The notes beneath the pieces are model-generated. The model was given only the letters and a program-made list of their open reading frames with translations, did not search any database and was not told where the DNA came from. 41,429 nucleotides of DNA, from NCBI GenBank assembly GCA_016794035.1, contig JAEUHS010000063.1:1-41429 (forward strand). The letters are read 5' to 3'. Each line of letters begins with the position of its first letter. Position 1 is the first letter of the stretch. This stretch comes from Planctomycetota bacterium. GTDB taxonomy: Bacteria > Planctomycetota > UBA1135 > UBA2386. The position numbers were made by a program, and so were the translations under genes. Of this stretch, positions 8,702 to 17,297 are shown one piece after another.

Positions 8702-9267
8702 CTGCGGCCGCGGATCTCGCTGAGCGTCAGCAGGCACTCGACGCGGAACTCGCGGCGGAACGCGTCGGCGTCGGCGTCCTCGCGGTCGGCGATCGCCATC
8801 ACCACGACCGGGACCGCGCCAGCCTCGACGACGGCGTCGATCGCCTTCCTGGCCGAGCCGCCGGTCGTCACCGTGTCCTCGAGGATCGCGACCTTCTCGC
8901 CGCGCTCGAGGTCGCCTTCGATGCGCGAGCCGGTGCCGTGGCCCTTCGCTTCCTTGCGCACCAGGAACGCCTTGTAGTTCTGGCCGGTCTCGAACGACAG
9001 CGCGGCGACCGCGCTCGCCAGCGGATCGGCGCCGAGCGTCAGCCCGCCGACCGCGGTGACCTCGGGAAACGCCTTCAGCTTCTCCAGCAGCAGCTTGGCG
9101 ATCAGCCACAGCCCCTCGGGGTGCAGCGAGACCTTCTTGCCGTTGATGTAGAACGTCGAACGCTTGCCCGACGCGAGCACGATGTCGATGCCGTCCTTGT
9201 AGGCGCGTTCGCGCACGAGCTGCAGCAGGCGCGCCTTGGCGGCCACGGGTTCGAACTTGGTGGTCAC
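8698..9267 (-). CDS. pyrE: Orotate phosphoribosyltransferase
   Basis: A 189-residue cytosolic enzyme that makes orotidine monophosphate from orotate and PRPP in pyrimidine synthesis. It shows SGKRSTFYINGKK (33-45), which carries the orotate-binding Phe-Tyr region of the family, the flexible-loop lysines in FLVRKEAKGHG (101-111), and the PRPP motif VAILEDTVTTGGSA (126-139). Length fits the family. The start is a GTG at 9267; a -10-like TATCCA ends seven nt upstream and no Shine-Dalgarno is seen. Its stop overlaps the start of the NTP-transferase/nitroreductase fusion. It is divergent from the O-methyltransferase gene. Confidence 0.93.
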   Translation of the reverse strand: MTTKFEPVAAKARLLQLVRERAYKDGIDIVLASGKRSTFYINGKKVSLHPEGLWLIAKLLLEKLKAFPEVTAVGGLTLGADPLASAVAALSFETGQNYKAFLVRKEAKGHGTGSRIEGDLERGEKVAILEDTVTTGGSARKAIDAVVEAGAVPVVVMAIADREDADADAFRREFRVECLLTLSEIRGRR

Positions 9268-9274
9268 GGCGCCA

Positions 9275-9280
9275 TGGATA
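9275..9280 (-). promoter_or_regulatory. -10-like hexamer of pyrE
   Basis: TATCCA on the minus strand ends seven nt before the pyrE GTG at 9267, again placing the likely transcript start at the initiation codon. An out-of-frame ATG at 9275 opens ATG-GCG-CCG-TGA, whose stop overlaps the pyrE GTG, a curious echo of the leader ORF at 4493. Confidence 0.3.
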
Positions 9281-9352
9281 GCGCCAGCCCGGCGGCGTGT
9301 CCAAGACCGCGGCGGCGGCCGGATCTTCAGGGCACCTGCAGGAACCCTGCGC

Positions 9353-9358
9353 TACCCT
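9353..9358 (+). promoter_or_regulatory. -10-like hexamer of the O-methyltransferase gene
   Basis: TACCCT, identical to the box at 4481, ends seven nt before the ATG at 9366. It supports that ATG over a GTG 69 nt upstream and suggests a leaderless transcript. Confidence 0.35.
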
Positions 9359-9365
9359 GCGCCTC

Positions 9366-10006
9366 ATGTCCAAGTCGAGCACGCCGGTGGACGAGGCCCT
9401 GTTCGGCTTCGTCGCCGCGCAGACGATCCCCGAGGACGACTTCCTGCGCGACCTGCGGGTCGCGTCGCTCGCGGCCGGCCTGCCGGAGATCCACATCGCG
9501 CCGGAGCAGGCGGCGTTCCTGCGCATCGCGCTGCAGGCGGCCGGGGCGAAGCGGGTCGTCGAGGTCGGCACGCTCGGCGGCTACTCGGCGATCGCGATGG
9601 CACGGGCGCTTCCCGATGACGGGCGCATCGTCACGCTCGAGGTCGAGCCGCAGCACGCCGCGTTCGCGCGCGAGTGGATCGCGAAGTCGGACCAGCGCGG
9701 CAAGATCGAAGTGCGCCTCGGCAACGCGATGGATACGCTGCCGGCGCTGGCGGCCGGAGCGGCGGATGCCGTGTTCCTCGACGCCGACAAAGAGCGCTAC
9801 GTGGACTATCTGCGGCAATCGATGCGCCTGCTGCGACGCGGCGGGATCCTGTTCGCCGACAACGTGCTGGCCGACGGCGAGATCGCCACGGGCACTTCGG
9901 CGAAGGTGCAGGCGCTGCGCGCATTCCTCGCCGCCGCGAAGGCGCTGCCGAACCTGCGCTCCGTCATCGTGCCGCTCGGGGACGGCTGCCTGTTCGGGGT
10001 GAAGCA

Positions 10007-10010
<4 letters not shown>
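9366..10010 (+). CDS. SAM-dependent O-methyltransferase (caffeoyl-CoA/catechol type)
   Basis: A 214-residue cytosolic methyltransferase of the COMT-like class I family. Motif I is [11 protein letters not shown] (64-74), followed by an acidic residue after the second strand (VTLEVEP), a metal/substrate motif FLDADKERY, and [14 protein letters not shown], which carries the Asp-Asn pair that binds the divalent metal and catechol-like hydroxyls in this family. Length and motif order match the family closely. The substrate is not known. The gene overlaps the following sugar transferase start by GTGA, so the two are co-translated, which hints at a shared lipid or envelope role, though this is inference. 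Confidence 0.88.
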
Positions 10011-10954
<944 letters not shown>

Positions 10955-10966
10955 TCGCGGACGCGC

Positions 10967-12421
10967 TCAGCACTTGCTGGCTGCCACACGATCCGTCTCG
11001 ATGTCGGCGATCATCTGCTCGGTGATGTCACCGGTCGGGTACTCACCCTCGAAGCAGGCCTTGCAGAACTCGAGCTCGCCGTTCCCGGCCGTGCGCACCG
11101 CGTCGACCATCTCCTCGATGGTCTGATACAGCACGTAGTCGGCGCCGAGCTCCGCGGCGATCTCGCGGTTGGTGCGGTCGCGCGCGACGAACTCGCGCTT
11201 GGTCGACATGTCGATGCCATACAGGCACGGGAACAGCAGCGGCGGCGAGTACGACGCGAGGTAGACCTTCGCGGCGCCCATCTGGCGCGCGATCCTGACC
11301 ATCTGCCGACTGGTGTTGCCGCGCACGATCGAGTCGTCGAGCACGATCACGCGCTTGCCTTCGAACTCGGCGCGGATCGGGTTGAGCTTGGCGCGGATCG
11401 AGTCCCGGCGCGCCTTGTCGTTCGGCATGATGAAGGTGCGGCCGATGTAACGGTTCTTGACGAACCCCTCGCGGCACGGCAACCCGAGTTCTTCGGCCAT
11501 CGTCTGGCCGGCGGTGCGCGCCGACTCCGGCACCGGGATCACGACGTCGGCCTGCAGACCGGTCTGCTTGAACGCGCGGCCGAGCCGGCGGCCGAGTTCC
11601 ATGCGCGCCTCGTAGACCGAGGTCTGGTCCAAGAAGGAGTCGGGGCGCGAGAAGTAGATGTACTCGAAGATGCACGGCCGGTGCGGCTTGTCGCCGACCT
11701 GCACGAAGTGCGGCACGCGGTCCGGGCCGATCCACAGCATCTCGCCGGCCTTCAGGTCGCGCACGACCTCGTAGCCGGAGACGTCGAGCACGACGGACTC
11801 GCTGGCGACCGCGTACCACGTCCCCTCCGGCGTCACCTTCCGGCCAAAGATGACCGGCTTGATGCCGAACGGGTCGCGGAACGCATACATGCCCTCGCCG
11901 GTGATGCCGACCACCGAGTAGGCGCCCTTGACGCGGTCGAAGACCTCCTTGACGGCGACCCTGACGTCGTCGACCTCGACCGGATGGCCGCCGCGGCGCA
12001 TCAGCGCGTCGGCGAACACATAGAGCACGACCTCGAGGTCGCAGTTGCTGCCGAGCCGGATCTTGCGGTCGCCGAAGTAGGTGCGCTTGAGCTCGTGGAA
12101 ATTGGTGACGTTGCCGTTGTGCGCCATCGCGACGCCGACCGGATAGTCGAGCCAGAACGGCTGCACGTCCGTGTCCTCGCCGAGGCCGACGGTCGGGTAG
12201 CGCACGTGACCGGTCGCGAGATGGCCGCGCAGGCGCTGCAGATGCTTCTCCTGGAACACCTCACGCACCAGGCCGAGGCCCTTCTTGGCCTGGAAGCGAT
12301 CGCCGAACGTGACCACGCCCGCGGCGTCCTGCCCGCGGTGTTGGATCGCGACCAGACCGGTCAGGACGTCGTGGATGGCGTTGGACTCGGCCGGGCCGAA
12401 GATGGAGATGAATCCGCACAT
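10967..12421 (-). CDS. purF: Amidophosphoribosyltransferase
   Basis: A 484-residue enzyme for the first committed step of purine synthesis (PRPP plus glutamine to phosphoribosylamine). The N-terminal Ntn glutaminase begins MCGFISIFG, so Cys2 becomes the nucleophile after Met removal; there is no propeptide. IQHRGQDAAG (26-35) follows. The PRTase domain carries VIVLDDSIVRGNTSRQ, the PRPP loop. Cysteines in RPCIFEYIYFSRPDS, FPCLYGIDM and the near-terminal CKAC sit where Bacillus-type PurF binds a 4Fe-4S cluster, so an iron-sulfur form is likely. It starts 32 bp from the divergent aminotransferase gene, and the two share a -10 region. It ends 12 bp from the convergent sugar transferase. Confidence 0.96.
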   Translation of the reverse strand: MCGFISIFGPAESNAIHDVLTGLVAIQHRGQDAAGVVTFGDRFQAKKGLGLVREVFQEKHLQRLRGHLATGHVRYPTVGLGEDTDVQPFWLDYPVGVAMAHNGNVTNFHELKRTYFGDRKIRLGSNCDLEVVLYVFADALMRRGGHPVEVDDVRVAVKEVFDRVKGAYSVVGITGEGMYAFRDPFGIKPVIFGRKVTPEGTWYAVASESVVLDVSGYEVVRDLKAGEMLWIGPDRVPHFVQVGDKPHRPCIFEYIYFSRPDSFLDQTSVYEARMELGRRLGRAFKQTGLQADVVIPVPESARTAGQTMAEELGLPCREGFVKNRYIGRTFIMPNDKARRDSIRAKLNPIRAEFEGKRVIVLDDSIVRGNTSRQMVRIARQMGAAKVYLASYSPPLLFPCLYGIDMSTKREFVARDRTNREIAAELGADYVLYQTIEEMVDAVRTAGNGELEFCKACFEGEYPTGDITEQMIADIETDRVAASKC

Positions 12422-12433
12422 GTGACGACGCGG

Positions 12434-12443
12434 AGCTTACCAT
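12434..12443. promoter_or_regulatory. Overlapping divergent -10 elements between purF and the aminotransferase gene
   Basis: The ten bases AGCTTACCAT contain TACCAT for the plus strand (12438-12443, ten nt before the ATG at 12454) and TAAGCT for the minus strand (12439-12434, 12 nt before the purF ATG at 12421). With only 32 bp between the divergent start codons, the two polymerases would compete for the same DNA and both leaders would be only a few nt long. Confidence 0.35.
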
Positions 12444-12453
12444 CCCCGCCCCG

Positions 12454-13362
12454 ATGGCGAATCTCTGCAACGTCGACGGTCGCATCGCGGCCGAGAGCGA
12501 AGCGCGCATCCCCGTTCTCGACCGGGGGTTCCTGTTCGGCGACTCGATCTACGAAGTGGTCAGAACGTACGGCGACGTGCCGTTCGGCTGGCCCGAGCAC
12601 TGGCAGCGCCTGCAGCGCTCGGCGGCGGCGCTGCGGCTGCCGCTGGACCTCGACGAGCCCGCGGTGGCGGCCCGCGTCGCCGCGACGCTGGCCGCCGCCG
12701 GACACGGCGACAGCTACGTGCGGCTGATCGTCACGCGCGGCACCGGCAGCGCGCCGAACATCGACCTCGCCTACGCGTCGGGGCCGCCGCGCTGGCTGAT
12801 CCTCGTGCGCGAACTCAAGGTCCACTCGGGCGCGCCCGTGCAGCTGGCGATCGTCGACCGGCTGCGCGTCGATCGCCGCGCGCTCGACCCGGCGACCAAG
12901 AGCGGCAACTACCTCAACAACGTGCTGGCGCTGGCCGAGGCCAAGGACCGCGGCGCGACCGACTGCCTGATGTGCAACACCGACGGCTTCGTCACCGAGG
13001 CGTCGACGTCGAACGTGTTCGCGCGCCTCGACGGGGTCTGGTGCACGCCGCCGCTCACGGCCGGCATCCTCGCCGGCGTCACCCGCTCGCTGCTGCTCGC
13101 GTTCCTGCCCGATTGCGGCGAACGCGTCGAGGAACGCGATCTGCGCCCCGGCGAACTGCGGCACGCCGACGAGATCTTCCTGTCCAGCACGCTGCGCGAC
13201 ATCGCGCCGGTGACGCACCTCGACGGCCGCGCGCTGCACGGCGGCGGCATCGGCACCCGGGCGCCGATGCTGCTGGCGCGGTTTCGCGACCGCGTCGCGC
13301 AGCGGCTGCGCGATCACGACCAGCCGGCCTGGCGCCGCCTGCTGTCGCACGGATCGACCTGA
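12454..13362 (+). CDS. Class IV PLP aminotransferase (branched-chain/D-amino acid/ADC lyase type)
   Basis: A 302-residue fold-type IV PLP enzyme. VLDRGFLFGDSIYEVVRTY (21-39) is the N-terminal family motif, K149 in DPATKSGNYLNN is the PLP lysine, E182 in VTEASTSNVF binds the pyridine nitrogen, and the C-terminal DEIFLSSTLRDIAPVTHLDG is the phosphate-binding and substrate loop. These motifs are shared by branched-chain aminotransferase (IlvE), D-amino-acid aminotransferase and aminodeoxychorismate lyase (PabC), and eye inspection cannot separate them; the TKSGNY form is common in IlvE- and Dat-like proteins. Divergent from purF, convergent with the AT-hook gene. Confidence 0.88.
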   Translation: MANLCNVDGRIAAESEARIPVLDRGFLFGDSIYEVVRTYGDVPFGWPEHWQRLQRSAAALRLPLDLDEPAVAARVAATLAAAGHGDSYVRLIVTRGTGSAPNIDLAYASGPPRWLILVRELKVHSGAPVQLAIVDRLRVDRRALDPATKSGNYLNNVLALAEAKDRGATDCLMCNTDGFVTEASTSNVFARLDGVWCTPPLTAGILAGVTRSLLLAFLPDCGERVEERDLRPGELRHADEIFLSSTLRDIAPVTHLDGRALHGGGIGTRAPMLLARFRDRVAQRLRDHDQPAWRRLLSHGST

Positions 13363-13385
13363 TCAACCGTCGGCGGCGGCGCCGC

Positions 13386-13781
13386 TCACGCGAGCGCGTC
13401 GGCCAGGATCGACTGGATCTTCTCCAGCGCCGAGCGGTAGCGGGCCTTGGCCTGCTCGCTCGACTTGACCGCCGCGACGATGCTCTCGAGCGTGCCGTCG
13501 AAGCCGGCGACGGCGGCGGTCTTGCGCGGCCGGCCCGGCCCGCGCTTCACCGCGCTGCCGCCCGAGGCCTTCTGCCGGGCGGCGCGCGCGGCCTTGCCCT
13601 GGCCACGCGGCGACGACTTGACGATGCCGAGCAGCGCCTGCGCGCGGCCGAACATGATCGGATAGATCTTCAGCCGCTTCTTCGCGGCGGCGGCGGCAAT
13701 GTCGCCGTACTTCGCATTGCGGTTGCTCTTCAGGCTGTCGACGATGAAGTCCATCGCCGGATTGCTCTTCTTGGCTGCCAT
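13386..13781 (-). CDS. Small basic AT-hook-like protein, unknown function
   Basis: A 131-residue, Lys/Arg/Ala-rich protein without signal or membrane segment. A central GPGRPRK (81-87) is a textbook AT-hook core, in a flexible basic stretch (about 56-92). The N-terminal part (1-55, with DFIVDSLKSNRNAKYGDIAA) and C-terminal part (about 96-131) look helical. I infer a chromatin-like or DNA-binding role, perhaps an architectural protein; no family name is recognised. The upstream sequence is locally less GC-rich than the surroundings. It lies between convergent or same-strand neighbours with no clear functional link. Confidence 0.7.
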   Translation of the reverse strand: MAAKKSNPAMDFIVDSLKSNRNAKYGDIAAAAAKKRLKIYPIMFGRAQALLGIVKSSPRGQGKAARAARQKASGGSAVKRGPGRPRKTAAVAGFDGTLESIVAAVKSSEQAKARYRSALEKIQSILADALA

Positions 13782-13880
13782 TTCAGTGTCTTTGGTTGGA
13801 TCAAGGCCCGGAGTCGGGGGGCCGAACCATCAGTCTGCGTCGCCTGACTGTCGATCGCAAGCTCGGCGACGACATTCTCG

Positions 13881-15746
13881 TCATTTGGCGGTCGCGGCGC
13901 GTACGTCCCACGACTCGCCCGGCGCGAGTATCAACGACGACAGCGGCAGCAGTTGACGTTGCAGGTTGTGGAGACTCCGCAGGCGCATTCGCGCGACGTC
14001 GGGACGCGACTGACAGAGCAGCGTGTCGTCGATGACGACCAGCCCCGGCGCCGCGCGCCTGGCGATGGCCAGCGCCTCGGGATTGCGCGGGGAGAGGATC
14101 ATCACGTCGAACGGCCCGTCCTCGAGCTCCTCCGGGCGCAGGTCGGGACCCACCAGCAGCACCTTGGGACCCGCGGCCGTCGTCACGACATAGCTGCACG
14201 ACCATGTGACCTTGCCGTCGGGCTGCGGTGCCCCCAATGCGTGCACCCGCGTGCCGCCGGCGGCGCCGACCGCCTGTCCCGGGGTCAGCAATGGCATCTG
14301 TTCCATCGACACGACCGGCAGGTGGAAGGTGATGTGCGTCGCGACCGGGCGCGGCGGATCCGCGAGCAGCATGCGCAGCAGCAGCTGGTCGTTGCGGCGC
14401 GACATGTCCAATGGCTGGGTCAGGATGCAGAACGCCGCGCCGCCCCACAGCCATTCGGCGAGGTCGCCGCCGGCGGCATCGACCAGGAAGCCCGAGGTCG
14501 GCGTGCGCAGCAGCCAGCCGCCCATCGGCAGCCGGAACAGGCGCACCGTCGCGTTCGGCACCGGGTCCTCGGCCGCCTTCGACACCGCGAGCAGGCGTTC
14601 GCGCCACCATCTCGGCAACCCCCGCGCCTGGATGCCGGCGACCTCGCGGGTCATGCGGCGGTGGATGCGGTAGTCGAACTCGACCAGATCGACGCGCGGG
14701 AAGCGCGCGCAGTGGTCTTCGATCTCGTCGAGCAGCGTGAAGCGCTTCAGGCCACCGGCCTGCTCGGGCGCCTGCGTGCCGTCGTGCACGGCGGGCGGCG
14801 ACTGCAGCAGCCGCGCCGTCAGGTCCTGCCAGTAGGCCGGCAGCGGCACCGGCGGCTCGGCGACCGACGGCTTCGGCGGGAAGTCGGGCATCTGCCCCTG
14901 CAGCGGCGCCGCGTCGGCCACCAGCATCACGCTGGCCAGCAGGCCGGGGTCGACGATCGGTCCGCAGCCGAACGTCCAGCCGATGCGTGTCTGCGGCATC
15001 GGGTCGGTGCTCTCGTCGAAGTCGTTGACGACGATCTGCATGTCGAACACCAGCCCCGCGACGGGATCGCGACCGGGTGGCAGGACCTCGCGCCACGGGA
15101 TCCGCGCCTCGTAGCTGGTGATGCTCGCCTCCTTGTCGTGCAGCACGACGACGCGCGCGCCGTCGGCGTCGAGCACGCGCGCCGTGCCGCGCAACCGATC
15201 CCATTGCACCACCTGCCGGCCGACCTCGTCGGCGAGCCAGAACTCGCGGTCCTCGCGCCGGCCGGGGTCGGGTCCGATCGACCGGGTGTCGCGGTTCGGA
15301 TCGAACGTCAGCACCACCGAGTCCGCCGCCGGGATCTCGGTGAGCCGCAGGCTGTCGGCGGCCAGCGCGCGGTGCCACTCGTCGCGGACCGAGAAGGCGA
15401 CATAGAGCGCGTCGGCATCCCACAGCAGGAAGCCGAACGCGCTGAGGTCCTTCGGGCCGCGCCAGGCGTTGCCGGCAGTGCCGGACAACTGCCGCTGGTC
15501 GTCGAGCCGGATCGCCGGCAGTTCGGGCCAGTCGGTCAGCGTGCCGTCGATCACGATCTCGCGCTCGCCGCGCGGCAGCACCACCGCCTGCGGCAGCAGC
15601 ATCGGTCCGCGCTGCGGGTCGGCCGTCGTGGCTGGCTGTTGGGCGCCGAGCCACGGGCCGCCCAGCAGCAGGAGCAGGCCGGCGCCCAGGGCGCGGGCGG
15701 ATCGTCGGGGCGCCGGCAGGAACGGGATCAGGGGATGGTCGGACAA
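13881..15746 (-). CDS. Secreted protein with CBM9-like domain and degenerate metallo-beta-lactamase-like domain
   Basis: The TTG at 15746 was chosen because GGAG lies five nt upstream and it places a signal peptide (hydrophobic core about 18-31, then GAQQ) at the N-terminus; an upstream ATG would bury it. The product is 621 residues. Residues about 63-290 resemble a carbohydrate-binding CBM9/DOMON-like domain: IVIDGTLTDWPELP (65-78), FGFLLWDADALYVAFSV (104-120), then VVLTFDPNRDTRS. Residues about 405-610 look like a metallo-beta-lactamase (UlaG-like) fold: WLLRTPTSGFLVDAAGG, ILTQPLDMSRRND where the His-rich metal motif should be, VLLVGPD, FDVMILSP and a closing LILAPGESW. The canonical His ligands appear lost, so a catalytic role is doubtful. 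Downstream of the signal peptidase on the same strand after 88 bp. Function unknown. Confidence 0.78.
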   Translation of the reverse strand: MSDHPLIPFLPAPRRSARALGAGLLLLLGGPWLGAQQPATTADPQRGPMLLPQAVVLPRGEREIVIDGTLTDWPELPAIRLDDQRQLSGTAGNAWRGPKDLSAFGFLLWDADALYVAFSVRDEWHRALAADSLRLTEIPAADSVVLTFDPNRDTRSIGPDPGRREDREFWLADEVGRQVVQWDRLRGTARVLDADGARVVVLHDKEASITSYEARIPWREVLPPGRDPVAGLVFDMQIVVNDFDESTDPMPQTRIGWTFGCGPIVDPGLLASVMLVADAAPLQGQMPDFPPKPSVAEPPVPLPAYWQDLTARLLQSPPAVHDGTQAPEQAGGLKRFTLLDEIEDHCARFPRVDLVEFDYRIHRRMTREVAGIQARGLPRWWRERLLAVSKAAEDPVPNATVRLFRLPMGGWLLRTPTSGFLVDAAGGDLAEWLWGGAAFCILTQPLDMSRRNDQLLLRMLLADPPRPVATHITFHLPVVSMEQMPLLTPGQAVGAAGGTRVHALGAPQPDGKVTWSCSYVVTTAAGPKVLLVGPDLRPEELEDGPFDVMILSPRNPEALAIARRAAPGLVVIDDTLLCQSRPDVARMRLRSLHNLQRQLLPLSSLILAPGESWDVRAATAK

Positions 15747-15834
15747 GGGGTCTCCGCGGCGACGGGTACGGAACGGGGTCGCGATGGTGTTAGACGGCTC
15801 GGCACGGCCGGCAACAGCAGGAACGGAAGGCGCG

Positions 15835-17085
15835 TCATGGCAGCCAGCGCGCACGCGGCCACGGCCCGAGGATCAGCCTCGGCACGCCGAGGAACGACGC
15901 CGCCGGCACGGCATCGAAGTGGCGGCTGTCGCGGCTGTCGAAGGTGTTGTCGCCGAGCAGGAACCAGCAGCCCGGCGGCACGAAGCGCGGCCACTGGCCG
16001 CGGTCGCCCGGAAAGCCGGCGATGCGTTCGCGCCAGTAGAAGACGTCGCGGAACACCTGCAGCCGCGTCAGCCGCAGCGTCTCGGCGCCGAGGACGCCGA
16101 CGTGCACGTGCATGCGCGGCGGGTCCGAGCGTTCGCTGGCCGTTGGCGCGGGGCGCGCCCACACGAGCAGCGCGTCGCGGCGCCCGTCGACGGCGAAGAA
16201 CACGCGGTCGTCGAGCAGGCCGAACTCGATGCGGTGCGCGCCGGCGGGACGGTGCGGCAGCTCGGCGCGTTCGGCGACGACGCCGTCGTCCCACAGCTCG
16301 ACCTCGCCCGATCGCGCGCGCCAGCAGAGCGTCAGCGCGCGGTGGCGACCGTCGAGAGTGACCAGCAGCGCGTCGACCGGCGCGGCGACGTCGAGTTCCA
16401 TGCCGCAGTCGAGCACGCCGACGTCCTCGCCGGCGCGGCCGCGCGTGCCCGTGCCGTCGACGCACGAGGCGTCGACCGCGCGCGACGTGCCGATGCAGCC
16501 GACGGGCAGCACGCCGGGCGAACGGTCGCCGCGCCGCAGCGCACGCTGGGCGGCGCCGAACAGCGCGCGCGCCGCGGCGAGGTCCTCGCGCAACGGCGGC
16601 AGCTCGAGCGCGCGCGCGCCGGGCGTCGCGGCCGCGAGGTCGAGCGGCGCGACCAGCGCCGCGGTCGCCGGCCACGCGGCCCAGGCGACGCGCATCGCCT
16701 TCGCCGCGAACGGGTCCTTGTGCTCGCGCTGCAGCACCTGCGCGTTCGCGCCCAGCCAGACGTCGCCCTCGCGGATGTCGATCCAGCAGGCGTCGGCGTC
16801 GTCGCCGCGCGCGGCGATGCGTTTCACCAGCTGCTGGCCCGGCTGGTCGGGATGCCGCACCACCACCAGGTCGTGGCGGCGGCGCGCGGCGGCGCGCGCG
16901 AGCTTGTCGACGAAGACGACGTCGCCGTGCTCGGGATCGCCGTGCAGCACCGGCTGCATGCTGTCGGACGGGACCATGTAGCGGTCACCGGCCCAGCGCC
17001 GCAGCGCCTGCACGGTCAGCACGGCGATGCCGGCGACCAGCAGCGCATCGCGAAGCAGCGGCAGCAGCGGACGTTGGCCGACCAT
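15835..17085 (-). CDS. Signal peptidase I with large central insertion
   Basis: Type I leader peptidase of 416 residues that would cleave signal peptides on the outer face of the cytoplasmic membrane. A single N-terminal membrane segment (about 8-27) precedes box B MVPSDSMQPVL (37-47) with catalytic Ser42, and box D QLVKRIAARGDD (86-96) with general base Lys88. Box E GDNTFDSRDSRHF (378-390) comes near the end. Ordinary enzymes have about 80-150 residues between boxes D and E; here about 280 do, including a block of roughly 240 (120-360) that is Ala/Arg-rich and then beta-rich (LDCGMELDVAAPVDALLVTL, IEFGLLDDRVFFAVDG). This block may be an added lectin-like or substrate-recognition domain. A 39-codon ORF ends seven nt upstream. 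Confidence 0.9.
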   Translation of the reverse strand: MVGQRPLLPLLRDALLVAGIAVLTVQALRRWAGDRYMVPSDSMQPVLHGDPEHGDVVFVDKLARAAARRRHDLVVVRHPDQPGQQLVKRIAARGDDADACWIDIREGDVWLGANAQVLQREHKDPFAAKAMRVAWAAWPATAALVAPLDLAAATPGARALELPPLREDLAAARALFGAAQRALRRGDRSPGVLPVGCIGTSRAVDASCVDGTGTRGRAGEDVGVLDCGMELDVAAPVDALLVTLDGRHRALTLCWRARSGEVELWDDGVVAERAELPHRPAGAHRIEFGLLDDRVFFAVDGRRDALLVWARPAPTASERSDPPRMHVHVGVLGAETLRLTRLQVFRDVFYWRERIAGFPGDRGQWPRFVPPGCWFLLGDNTFDSRDSRHFDAVPAASFLGVPRLILGPWPRARWLP

Positions 17086-17092
17086 CCGGGGG

Positions 17093-17212
17093 TCAGCGCC
17101 CGGTTCCGTCGCAGGAAGGGCAGCGGCTCGCGGTCACGCCGGGATCATGCAGCAGGCCCGACCTCGCGAGAAGGCCACGTTCCGGGTCTTCGCTGCGCAC
17201 CCCGCACGGCAT
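17093..17212 (-). CDS. Possible 39-residue protein with CPSCDGTGR tail
   Basis: ATG at 17212 opens a 39-codon frame ending CPSCDGTGR, a motif resembling one half of a DnaJ-type zinc knuckle (CxxCxGxG). A G-run upstream of the ATG could serve as ribosome-binding site, and the stop lies seven nt before the signal peptidase start, so the two could be co-translated. One CxxC alone would need dimerisation or a partner to bind zinc. The short length keeps confidence low. Confidence 0.3.
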   Translation of the reverse strand: MPCGVRSEDPERGLLARSGLLHDPGVTASRCPSCDGTGR

Positions 17213-17225
17213 AATGGTCGCCCCC

Positions 17226-17273
17226 CAGCCATGGCCGCACCCGCACCGCGGTTGCCAGCCTGGGCCATGGCTG
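17226..17273. promoter_or_regulatory. 11-bp inverted repeat in the leader of the LeuA-like gene
   Basis: CAGCCATGGCC (17226-17236) and GGCCATGGCTG (17263-17273) are perfect inverted copies separated by 26 nt, 24 nt before the ATG at 17298. A CATAAT box (17210-17215) precedes them, so a transcript from it would carry this hairpin. No run of Leu, Ile or Val codons is present, so it is not a standard attenuator. Each arm is itself close to palindromic (CCATGG), so a dimeric protein site is also possible. Confidence 0.4.
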
Positions 17274-17297
17274 CCCGCTACTGGACGCCTCACGCTC

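Noticed and set aside
7349..9571. Longer version of the NTP-transferase/nitroreductase frame
   Set aside because: The extra N-terminal ~290 codons are a shifted reading of pyrE; the ATG at 8701 with ATGA overlap is the natural start.
17214..17297. Attenuator peptide before the LeuA-like gene
   Set aside because: The in-frame upstream codons are Pro/Trp/His-rich, not Leu/Ile/Val-rich, and no terminator with T-run follows.
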